From assembly GCA_937872775.1 (NCBI GenBank), contig CALMUA010000203.1, positions 1-33,246 of the forward strand: 33,246 nucleotides of DNA, read 5' to 3'. The DNA comes from an uncultured Ruminococcus sp. (GTDB taxonomy: Bacteria; Bacillota; Clostridia; Oscillospirales; Ruminococcaceae). This document shows positions 15,808 through 23,031 of the stretch, piece by piece (within the stretch, counting starts at the first letter, position 1; every line of letters begins with the position of its first letter). The position numbers were made by a program, and so were the translations under genes. The notes under the pieces were generated by a model. It had not been told where the DNA came from and did no database searches. It saw only the letters and a program-made list of their open reading frames with translations.

Positions 15808-15884
15808 TGGCACGGAGCCTGGAAGTTGAACCCATGTACCTCCGTCAATAAGTGACGGTACGCCATCCGATGCGCTATCTCCGC
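15808..15884 (-). tRNA. tRNA-like gene, anticodon position TTA (would read UAA/UAG), degenerate
   Basis: The minus strand folds as a 77-base cloverleaf ending in an encoded CCA (15810-15808). Acceptor GCGGAGA pairs with GCTCCGT (G-U at 1-72, A-G mismatch at 7-66). The D arm is GCGC/GCGT with GG in its loop. The anticodon arm is CCGTC-ACTTATT-GACGG, perfectly paired. The T arm loop is TTCAACT, matching TTCRANY, on a weak stem (A-G mismatch, G-U closing pair). The middle of the anticodon loop is TTA, which would pair with UAA and by wobble UAG. Against function: position 33 is C instead of U, and 37 is U instead of a purine. A consensus promoter stands 33 bases upstream. It may be a suppressor-like tRNA, a decayed tRNA, or a tRNA mimic. 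Confidence 0.6.
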
Positions 15885-15923
15885 ATTTTTGATTCAGATA
15901 AGATAATTCTAAATAATACATTC

Positions 15924-15953
15924 ATTATACCACTTATCTTCCAACCAAGTCAA
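15924..15953 (-). promoter_or_regulatory. Consensus promoter of the tRNA-like/15316 moron
   Basis: On the minus strand TTGACT (15953-15948) and TATAAT (15929-15924) are 18 bases apart. Transcription should start near 15917, run through the tRNA-like gene and then into the protein gene at 15735. It is the same TTGACT-N18-TATAAT arrangement as the SUKH gene promoter at 22621-22650. Confidence 0.75.
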
Positions 15954-15972
15954 CCAGAAAGAAGGTGTCTTC

Positions 15973-16827
15973 ATGAAATTTCAGCTTATTCTTGAAAATC
16001 AAAACGGTGATCAGATAAATATGACAACCACAGCAAATCAGTACATGATTTCAGAAATTGACGGTCTTTATCCGCCTGCTGGAACTATCTCAACTGCTAC
16101 ATATGCAGGTATGGATGGCAGTTATCTGAATAATGCTTTCATCGAAAAGCGGAACATAGTGATTTCCTTTAAAATGCGTGGTACAGGCCTTGAAACCAGA
16201 CGGCACTTGCTTTACAAGGTTGTCAAACCTTCAAGATACATCAAAGTTTACTATAAAACCAGAAGTGTTGATGTGTATACTGAAGGTATCGTTGAAACTT
16301 GTGAAATTCAGAACTTTGGCGGTCTGGTCAGCGGTCAGATATCAATTCTTTGTCCTGATCCGTACTGGTACAGCACCTCTGCTGAAGTGGCTTACTACAG
16401 TAAAATTGTTGGTGGGTTTACCTTTCCGTTCTCTGTTGATTCAAGCGGAGTTCCACTTGGCACATACAGCACAACAGATAATGTTTCACTGATTAACAGC
16501 GGCGATGTTACCGGGTTCACGATTCAGATTGAAGCATTTGATAATGCAATGACACCTACAATCTATAACGCTGATACAGGTGCATATCTCAGAATTAACG
16601 GTGAAGTTTTGAAGGGAGATATAATAACGATCACAACTAAAACAGGCAATAAAACAATCACGCTGAATCGGAACGGTGTTGACAGTAACATCATCAACAG
16701 CCTTGTATCCGGCTCAACCTGGCTGCAGCTTTCTGAGGGAAAAAATACATTTCACATTGAAGCTGTCCGGAACTGTAAGAATCTAAAGGTTATCTTCTTT
16801 CATACAAATGCTTATCTGGGGGTGTGA
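15973..16827 (+). CDS. Distal tail protein (Dit-like)
   Basis: A 284-residue distal tail protein (phage tail family, PF05709), which forms the hexameric ring joining tube and baseplate. The N-terminal half shows the conserved ISEIDGLYPPAGTISTATYA, MDGSYLNNAFIEKRNIVISF, then RRHLLYKVVKPSRYIKVYYK and ISILCPDPYWY (the CPDP(Y/F)WY motif is a hallmark). The C-terminal galectin-like half has SLINSGDVTGFTIQIEAF and ends around FFHTNAYLGV. ATG 15973 follows AGAAGG. The stop is one base before the next gene's ATG. Intact. Confidence 0.9.
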   Translation: MKFQLILENQNGDQINMTTTANQYMISEIDGLYPPAGTISTATYAGMDGSYLNNAFIEKRNIVISFKMRGTGLETRRHLLYKVVKPSRYIKVYYKTRSVDVYTEGIVETCEIQNFGGLVSGQISILCPDPYWYSTSAEVAYYSKIVGGFTFPFSVDSSGVPLGTYSTTDNVSLINSGDVTGFTIQIEAFDNAMTPTIYNADTGAYLRINGEVLKGDIITITTKTGNKTITLNRNGVDSNIINSLVSGSTWLQLSEGKNTFHIEAVRNCKNLKVIFFHTNAYLGV

Positions 16828-16828
16828 T

Positions 16829-17950
16829 ATGCAGATAGAAATTTACAAAATGACTGCTGATGCAGATACAATTAACATTTAGCTTGAAGCGGTCTGTGAC
16901 AGCTTTTCAAGTCTGCTCTGGGATGTAAGATTCTATGAATGCGGCAGCTTTGAAATATACATTGCAGCCAGTCCTCATAATATAGAGATATTTAAGAAAG
17001 ACAGGATTGTCGGCAGAGATGATGATACAGAGCATTTTGGTATTATAGAAACGGTTAAACTGGAAACGAATGCAGAAGACGGTGATTATCTGACCGTCAG
17101 CGGACGTTTCCTTATTTCTTTGCTTTCAAGAAGAATTATCTATCCGACTCTTTCTTTTAAAACTGAAGCCGCTTATGCAGAAATTGTTCAGGCTGCTGTC
17201 CGTCAGAACAGTATGCTTAATGATAACCGCAGCATTCCAGGGCTTGAGTTTGGTACTGTTACCGGTGACTGCTGGCAGAAAACTGCACAGCTTCAGGTCA
17301 GTTATGAAAACCTGATGGAATGGGTTTTTAAGATCTGTGAACTTATCGGAGGTACTGCAAATATCAGACTTGCCGAAGTTGGTACTCATACTGGACTTTT
17401 TAAACTGTACCTTGATTTATTACAAGGAACTGATCGTTCTGTACTTCAGGACGATAACGCTCATATCATTTTCTCTGATGCATATAGCAATCTGCTTGAT
17501 TTTCAGTATTTGCTTGATGGTTCTGAGTACAGGAACTTTGCATATATCCTCGGATGCGGAGAAGGGACAGAAAGAAAAATGACAACCTATTCTTCCGGTG
17601 ATGATTCATCAGGTATGGAACGATATGAGGTGTACGTTGATGCAAAGGATATCTCCGATGAAGAACAGGACGGAAATAAAGATACTGTTCCTATTCCTGA
17701 CGTTGACTATATCGAAATTCTCAAGAGCCGTGGTGCTGAAAGTCTTGTGCCTGTTACTCAGAAATCAGAATCAACAATTGCAGCAAATGACATTCAATAC
17801 TCATACAACAAAGATTATTTCACCGGTGATTATGTTACAGTAAAACACCGCAGATTTGGCCTTTCTCAGAATAAAATCCAGCTTATCGGAATGATAGAAA
17901 GCTATGATCAGAACGGTCGTTCTCTGACACCAACATTTAAAGGGGCGTGA
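16829..17950 (+). pseudogene. Gp37-like tail hub protein with in-frame TAG
   Basis: A continuous frame from ATG 16829 to TGA 17950 (374 codons) resembling the Siphovirus ReqiPepy6 Gp37-like family (PF14594), a tail-tip protein located after Dit. It is interrupted only by one TAG at 16880-16882, codon 18, in INI-stop-LEAVCDSFSS; a C-to-T change in CAG would produce it. After the TAG come LLWDVRFYECGSFEIYIAAS, DRIVGRDDDTEHFGIIETVK and FGLSQNKIQLIGMIESYDQN. There is no frameshift. Unless the TAG is read through or translation restarts, the tail tip is not made. Confidence 0.85.
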
Positions 17951-17955
17951 TTAAT

Positions 17956-19302
17956 ATGGCATTTTACTATGGATTCTTTGATTCGAAGAACCTTGACAGA
18001 GTGTATACTGCAGAAGATTTCACCGGATATCTTTCAAGTATTATCTGCAATGGTGTGTTTGATAACTACGGATCAGCTTTTTCTGTTACAAAATCAACAG
18101 GCCTGAATGTAAAGATAGGTAAAGGCAAGGCATGGATAAACGGACATTATTTTATTAATGATGATGTTTACACGCTTGATTTATCAAAATATGTTGATGA
18201 ATCGCTTACAAGATATGTGAGCATCGGCATCAGCTGTGATACTTCAGACCTTGTCCGTGCCTGTAAGCTTGAAGTCCTTTCCGGAACAGCCGCCACAAAT
18301 CCTGTAGTTCCTGTTTTCAGTGATACAGATACAAAGAAATACCTTCTGATTGCTGCAGTAAAATTAGAAGCAGGTGCTGCAGATATCAAAACGATAACCG
18401 ATTACCGTGATGATGAGTACAAATGTGGATATGTCAGATGCAGCCTTGGAAAGTGTCGGGTTTCCGATATGCTTATGCAGATGGATCTCATTAAAATTGT
18501 CATCAGAGATTATAAAGTAAAGGTTGAAGCTTTGCAGAATACTGTGGCGAACTTACAGATTAAGGTTGATGATCTTACCGGGGATATTGTTCAGATGGGT
18601 TCCTGCGGTGAGAATGTTTACTATGTTCTGTATTCAGACGGAAAGCTTTTACTTCGTGGCAATGGTGCAACCTATGATTATTCAACAGATAACAATTCTC
18701 CGTTCAGAGATAATAAGAATGTAAAATCACTTATTGTATCAGAAGGAATAACAGAGATAGGAACAGATCTTTTTAGAGATACATCAGAAATGAAACAAAC
18801 TGTTTTACCTGATAGCTTAAGGACCATAAAAAGCAGTGCATTTATAGAAAGTAGATTCACAAGTATTAAAATTCCTAAGAATATAACTGCTCTTGGAAGT
18901 TCAGTGTTTTGGGGTTCATCTATCAGCTCACTTGAAATTCCCGAAAACATTAAAGAAATCGGAAAGTATCTTTGTTATAACTGCGTCAGCCTTTCTGAGG
19001 CATATGTATATGGTAGTGTAGTTGGTGAATTTATGTTTACAAGCTGTTCTGATCTGAGCAAGGTAGTGTTTACGTCAAATCTAAAAGAAATTGGAACTTG
19101 TGCATTTACATATTGTTCAAAACTAAATACAATCATATTTGATGGTACATTAGAACAATGGAACAAAGTTATTAAAAAAGATAACTGGGATGCAAATAGT
19201 GGTATGGAATTATCACAGTCGGGACTTTCTAAGATAAACTGTCGCGATGGTTATTTCTATTATGATAAAGCTTCCGCCACATGGATAGAGGTGAAAGAAT
19301 AA
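17956..19302 (+). CDS. Tail fibre/baseplate protein with BspA-type LRR domain
   Basis: A 448-residue protein from ATG 17956 (AAAGGGG upstream; GTG 17947 is an in-frame alternative). Residues 1-165 are a baseplate-attachment module (AFYYGFFDSKNLDRVYTAED; KGKAWINGHYFINDD; ITDYRDDEY), as in clostridial phage tail proteins. A short coiled coil (about 180-210) leads to the BspA entry motif (VLYSDGKLLLRGNGATYDYS) and LRR_5 repeats, about residues 254-400: SLIVSEGITEIGTDLF, SIKIPKNITALGSSVF, SLEIPENIKEIGKYL, KVVFTSNLKEIGTCAF. BspA repeats bind host surface ligands, so this is the likely receptor-binding part. The stop overlaps the next start (TAATG). Confidence 0.88.
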   Translation: MAFYYGFFDSKNLDRVYTAEDFTGYLSSIICNGVFDNYGSAFSVTKSTGLNVKIGKGKAWINGHYFINDDVYTLDLSKYVDESLTRYVSIGISCDTSDLVRACKLEVLSGTAATNPVVPVFSDTDTKKYLLIAAVKLEAGAADIKTITDYRDDEYKCGYVRCSLGKCRVSDMLMQMDLIKIVIRDYKVKVEALQNTVANLQIKVDDLTGDIVQMGSCGENVYYVLYSDGKLLLRGNGATYDYSTDNNSPFRDNKNVKSLIVSEGITEIGTDLFRDTSEMKQTVLPDSLRTIKSSAFIESRFTSIKIPKNITALGSSVFWGSSISSLEIPENIKEIGKYLCYNCVSLSEAYVYGSVVGEFMFTSCSDLSKVVFTSNLKEIGTCAFTYCSKLNTIIFDGTLEQWNKVIKKDNWDANSGMELSQSGLSKINCRDGYFYYDKASATWIEVKE

Positions 19303-20162
19303 TGTTAAAGTATCTCATTAAAGGGCAGAACATTGAAACGCTGGAGCATGAAATTATTGCTGATCAGCAGATTGCTTTTGTTACAGTAAGATTTGCTTTT
19401 GATAACAACTGGAAGCCACTGCATAAGGTGGTACAGTTCACGCAGGAGTGTGATACATTCTACCGTGTTCTTGGTACAGACGGTACAAGCTGTCTTCTTC
19501 CGGCAGAACTTCATCCCGGTGCAGTGAAAATGTCGCTGTTCGGATATGATCAGAATGCAACCCAAACAGTAAGAGCAACAACTGTAGTACACACACTTCA
19601 CATCAGACCATCCGGCTTTGATGGTGAATCCGGTGCTTCTGTTCCGCCTACACCTGACTTGTATCAGCAGCTTATTCAGCAGATTATTGCTTTGCAGGGT
19701 TCACACACGCATGATAATAAATCACTGCTCGACAGCATTACTGCTGAACGTATGGCTGTCTGGGATGCTGGCAGTGATGGTGAGTCAGATATTTATGCGA
19801 CCACAAACTATGTGGACAACAAACTCATCCAGAAAGCAGATGATTATACAAATAAAATTCATCAGATAGATGAGGACATTCTGACTTTAAAGCTCTATCT
19901 GGAGTCAAGGGATCATACTCATAAAAACTTTGATATTCTTGAAAGCATTACAGCAGATTGTATTGCAAGATGGAATGCAGGCGGAAGTACAGAACTTCCC
20001 GACCTGTCACAGTTTGCTACCAATGCTGCTCTGACTTATGCCATAAATAGAATAAAACAGGAATTTGAAGCAATTGAAAAAATACAGGGTCAAAGGCTTG
20101 ACGCTCTTGAATCTGAACTTTCAGGACTTGAAGATTTCTTAAAAACTATCGTGGAGGTGTAG
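19302..20162 (+). CDS. Tail/baseplate protein with duplicated HTH-xx-SITA motif
   Basis: A 286-residue tail protein from ATG 19302. Residues 1-105 are a beta domain (IAFVTVRFAFDNNWKPLHKV; CDTFYRVLGTDGTSCLLP), reminiscent of the N-terminal BppU-like attachment domain. A helix follows (YQQLIQQIIALQG). Then one motif occurs twice, HTHDNKSLLDSITAERMAVW and HTHKNFDILESITADCIARW, separated by a coiled-coil segment, and the protein ends in a long coiled coil (AINRIKQEFEAIEKIQGQRL). It is probably a trimeric fibre or adaptor between baseplate and receptor-binding protein. Transcription and translation are coupled with both neighbours. Confidence 0.75.
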   Translation: MLKYLIKGQNIETLEHEIIADQQIAFVTVRFAFDNNWKPLHKVVQFTQECDTFYRVLGTDGTSCLLPAELHPGAVKMSLFGYDQNATQTVRATTVVHTLHIRPSGFDGESGASVPPTPDLYQQLIQQIIALQGSHTHDNKSLLDSITAERMAVWDAGSDGESDIYATTNYVDNKLIQKADDYTNKIHQIDEDILTLKLYLESRDHTHKNFDILESITADCIARWNAGGSTELPDLSQFATNAALTYAINRIKQEFEAIEKIQGQRLDALESELSGLEDFLKTIVEV

Positions 20163-20165
20163 TGA

Positions 20166-20786
20166 ATGTCAATAAAAACATATCTTGAAGAACTTCAAAA
20201 ACAGCGTAATGCACTTGCGGATAATCTGAATATTATGGGGATTCAGGCAAATAAAAATGAAACCCTGAACTCGCTTATTCCGAAAGTACTGCAGATTTCA
20301 AAAGGCAGTGGAGAGAAAACAATTTTATTTGAATATGGAAATGAAGTCGCTGATAAATTCGGCGACTCTATTTTTACTATTTATCAGGATGGCATCAGGG
20401 ATATAAATTCATATATCCGAGACAACAGGCCGTTCTGCTCTCCGTCAGAAGATTTTGCTCTCTCGTATACACAGGAAGATTTCAGCTGGGACGGATGGGT
20501 TTATACTGCAAGCATTAAACCTGTATCCGTTTCAGCTGATACTTCTATTTCTATGATCTTTCAGTCTGGTGTTACAGAAGAAGGGTTTATGTGCCTGATT
20601 CATGTGGATGGAAAACAAGAGTCTGACACCATACAAAACTATATTTACACATCCATCAAAGACAAGAATTTCAGACAGCTGACATTCGACTGGGTTATGA
20701 CTCTGCGTGACACGATAGTTTCTGTAAGCTGCAAAGAAATACCTGATGGCAGATATTATATGTGCTGCTATGGGCAGATCCGGTAA
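20166..20786 (+). CDS. Tail fibre-like protein, possibly fused at its C-terminus
   Basis: A 206-residue protein after a GGAGGTG site. Residues 1-45 are helical (KTYLEELQKQRNALADNLNI and NKNETLNSLIPKVLQIS, a common start of small clostridial tail proteins). The rest is beta-rich with no family I can name. Its last 14 codons overlap the holin reading frame by 41 bases, and the holin lacks its N-terminus exactly there, so the present C-terminus (MCCYGQIR) may be a by-product of a deletion rather than native. Confidence 0.6.
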   Translation: MSIKTYLEELQKQRNALADNLNIMGIQANKNETLNSLIPKVLQISKGSGEKTILFEYGNEVADKFGDSIFTIYQDGIRDINSYIRDNRPFCSPSEDFALSYTQEDFSWDGWVYTASIKPVSVSADTSISMIFQSGVTEEGFMCLIHVDGKQESDTIQNYIYTSIKDKNFRQLTFDWVMTLRDTIVSVSCKEIPDGRYYMCCYGQIR

Positions 20787-21081
20787 AACAAACAACGGCG
20801 GCATCAGTTCAAAGGTAAGCTGGCACGGACTTGCGAAAAAGGTATGTGTTCTCATGCTGATTATTGTAGCTGTCCGAGTGGACGTGCTTCTTGGCACAAG
20901 CTATGTCCGTGATGCAGTCTGCATCGCCTTCTGTACCAATGAACTGATTTCAATCGTAGAAAATGCAGGGACAATGGGAGTTCCGCTTCCTGCAATCTTA
21001 ATCAATGCTCTGGAACTTCTTAAGAAGAAATCCGGAGAAGCTAACAAGGAGGAAAATAACAATGGCAATTCTGAAACCTGA
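20746..21081 (+). pseudogene. Phage holin (holin_4 type), N-terminal membrane segment lost
   Basis: The 111 visible residues match the later part of PF05105 holins: GGISSKVSWHGLAKKVCVLM, LIIVAVRVDVLLGTSYVRDA, then ELISIVENAGTMGVPLPAIL. Complete members begin with about 40 more residues, including a first transmembrane helix and the start of a second with a DYxTG-like motif; here the sequence opens abruptly at ADIICAAMG. The frame upstream of ATG 20746 is closed by stops, and no ribosome site is present. The overlap with the tail gene supports a small deletion. Lysis timing would be lost. The end overlaps the amidase start by 20 bases. Confidence 0.7.
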
Positions 21082-22039
21082 TAACACAACAAACCTCGGT
21101 GGTGTAACAGTCAATGAATATCTTCTCACAAAGCATAATCCGAACCACATCGATATGCCTTCTGCGTCAATGGAAGGAAAAATTCTTGGCGTAACGGTAC
21201 ATAATACTGACTGGATCACTACAGCAGCAGGAACTACACCTGCTGAGCAGTACACCCGTGCGACCGTCAATGGAAATATGAATGACGTCAGAGTACATTA
21301 TTACTGCGATGATATCTGTGCATGGCAGAACCTGCCCCATGAACATTCAGGCTGGCATGCAGCTGATGATGATGGCAACGGAAACCGTAGAACGATTGCA
21401 ATTAAGTGCATTATGAGTCCTGATTACAATGACCGTGACAGAAAATCTGAGGACAACTGTGCAAGACTTGCTGAAGAGGTTCTCAAGAAATACGGTCTTG
21501 GTATCGACTGCCTTTTCACTCATACACACTGGCTCAACATTCAGGCTGGAAAGGCTGGTGCTGTTGATGAGCTCAATACTGCGAAAGGTCCGTATAAGTA
21601 CTGTCCAGCTTACATTCTTCCGCACTGGGCTGAGTTCAAAGCCAGGGTTGCAGGATATCTCGGTGCTGATAAGAAACCTCTGTTCCGTGTGAGAAAGGCC
21701 TGGGCGGACGTAAAGTCCCAGACAGGAGCGTATGCTGTTCTTGATAATGCAAAGAATGCCTGTGGTGCCGGATATACTGTTTTTGATGAGAACGGCAACG
21801 CTGTGTATACAAACAACACTGTAAAATCTTATGCCAAAGGTACAAAGATTGAACTTAAGGATGTAAATCTTTATGTATCAAGTACTGAACCATCCGGCAT
21901 CAAGAAAACCGGAACGTTCTATCTGTATGACGGTATGGTGGTAAACAGCAGAATGCGTATCACTGTTAAACCTGAATACTGTGGAGATACTCCAATCGGC
22001 AAGTATGTCACAGGTTGGGTAAACAAGGATGATATCTGA
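21062..22039 (+). CDS. Endolysin, N-acetylmuramoyl-L-alanine amidase
   Basis: A 325-residue amidase_2-type lysin that cuts the bond between MurNAc and the stem peptide. ATG 21062 follows AAGGAGG. Zn ligands as in T7 lysozyme are plausibly His47 (GVTVHNTD), His154 or 156 (FTHTHWLN) and Cys181 (YKYCPAYI). The middle motif HEHSGWHAADDDGNGN is the substrate-lining loop, followed by TIAIKCIMS. After residue 205 come two binding modules: a SPOR-like repeat (FRVRKAWADVKSQTGAYAVL) and a C-terminal module ending in PIGKYVTGWVNKDDI, both common in clostridial lysins. The gene looks intact; with the holin broken it may not reach the wall. Confidence 0.92.
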   Translation: MAILKPDNTTNLGGVTVNEYLLTKHNPNHIDMPSASMEGKILGVTVHNTDWITTAAGTTPAEQYTRATVNGNMNDVRVHYYCDDICAWQNLPHEHSGWHAADDDGNGNRRTIAIKCIMSPDYNDRDRKSEDNCARLAEEVLKKYGLGIDCLFTHTHWLNIQAGKAGAVDELNTAKGPYKYCPAYILPHWAEFKARVAGYLGADKKPLFRVRKAWADVKSQTGAYAVLDNAKNACGAGYTVFDENGNAVYTNNTVKSYAKGTKIELKDVNLYVSSTEPSGIKKTGTFYLYDGMVVNSRMRITVKPEYCGDTPIGKYVTGWVNKDDI

Positions 22040-22051
22040 TAAAAAATGATG

Positions 22052-22106
22052 AACCCCTGTAATAACTCTATCGTTTTGATATGAGTAATTACAGGGGTTT
22101 AATTTT
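22052..22106 (+). terminator. Late operon terminator
   Basis: AACCCCTGTAAT (22052-22063) pairs perfectly with ATTACAGGGGTT (22088-22099); the tail is TAATTTTT. It lies 13 bases beyond the endolysin stop and closes the late transcript before the minus-strand SUKH gene. Confidence 0.85.
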
Positions 22107-22134
22107 TGTGTAAGGGGTTACAAATTGAATGTTT

Positions 22135-22560
22135 TCAGTCTATTTCTTCTCCTAATCTTTCTAGTTCACTTTTAAGTAAATTCTCAAGAGATAACTCTTC
22201 AATGTTACTGCCCTCATAAGCTGCAAAAAAATTATAATTTCTATCAATACACAGAACAGAACCGTCTCCCATAAAATTGCCTATTTCCATGTAATCTTTA
22301 GAATAATCATATCCAAAAACGCCGCCTTTTTGAAATATCAATTTTTCTAAAGGACATATCCGAAATGATGAAAAATAAATACGCGAATTCATGCCATTGG
22401 TAAATAAATAAAACTCTTTAAGTTCAGGGCATATGTGCGCATTATGTTTCTTTTCCCACTCAGCTAACTGTTCAGGTGAAACCGGTGAACAAAAAGTGTC
22501 TTTACCATTATGAGTGTCACAAATTAATTTTATTTTTTCTAATAATCGTGTAATACCCAT
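22135..22560 (-). CDS. SUKH (SMI1/KNR4) family protein
   Basis: A 141-residue cytoplasmic protein of the SMI1/KNR4 (SUKH) superfamily, which in bacteria mostly serves as immunity protein against polymorphic nuclease toxins. Family signs: an N-terminal helix, SPEQLAEWEKKHNAHICPEL, then KEFYLFTNGMNSRIYFSSF, PLEKL, and MGDGSVLCIDRNYNFFAAYE. ATG 22560 follows AAAGGAGA. It has its own consensus promoter (22621-22650) and is convergent to the lysis genes, between the late terminator and the recombinase cassette. No cognate toxin is adjacent, so it may protect against neighbours or phage competitors. Confidence 0.85.
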   Translation of the reverse strand: MGITRLLEKIKLICDTHNGKDTFCSPVSPEQLAEWEKKHNAHICPELKEFYLFTNGMNSRIYFSSFRICPLEKLIFQKGGVFGYDYSKDYMEIGNFMGDGSVLCIDRNYNFFAAYEGSNIEELSLENLLKSELERLGEEID

Positions 22561-22620
22561 TTACTATTCTCCTTTACAAATTCTAGTTTTCCGACCTTTT
22601 CTCACGTCATCATTTAACTT

Positions 22621-22650
22621 ATTATACCATCGCCCACACAAAAAAGTCAA
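22621..22650 (-). promoter_or_regulatory. Promoter of the SUKH gene
   Basis: Minus strand TTGACT (22650-22645) and TATAAT (22626-22621), 18 bases apart, 60 bases before the start. The boxes and spacing equal those of the tRNA-like moron promoter. Confidence 0.75.
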
Positions 22651-22747
22651 CAAAAGATTTTCGCATTATTAACCCCCTGTTATGATTTACTCAGATAAAA
22701 AAATCACCTTTAACCTCTGAATAAAATATATTTTTTGAAATAAAGGG

Positions 22748-22777
22748 TTTACATCCCCCTTCCCCGTGGCTTATATA
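22748..22777 (+). promoter_or_regulatory. Candidate promoter of the recombinase cassette
   Basis: TTTACA (22748-22753) and TATATA (22772-22777), 18 bases apart, 33 bases before the start at 22811. The stretch 22561-22810 otherwise holds only the divergent SUKH promoter. Confidence 0.5.
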
Positions 22778-22810
22778 TAGAAAGCCTTTTTATCAGAACA
22801 GGAGGATGTT

Positions 22811-23002
22811 ATGGAACATCAGAAAATTATTGATGAAATAAACTACGCTATGGCACAGACGATACTTAACGCTCTGTTAAAATCAGATATGATTTCAATT
22901 GCCCAGTATGACAAAATAACAAGGATAAACCGACGTATATTCTCACCTATGTACGCAGAGTTATTGCCTAATACCCTTGATATTCTGGCAAATCAGAGGT
23001 AA
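22811..23002 (+). CDS. Small protein heading the recombinase cassette
   Basis: A 63-residue helical protein (ATG 22811 after AGGAGG) with MAQTILNALLKSDMISIAQY followed by DKITRINRRIFSP. The pattern of a helix, then ML..G.I....Y.KI resembles the short SHOCT-like ORFs that often stand before clostridial serine recombinases. It may be a recombination directionality or partner protein; nothing in the sequence proves it. The next gene starts 29 bases later. Confidence 0.65.
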   Translation: MEHQKIIDEINYAMAQTILNALLKSDMISIAQYDKITRINRRIFSPMYAELLPNTLDILANQR

Positions 23003-23031
23003 TATGTTCATACCGGAAAGGAGGTTTATTC

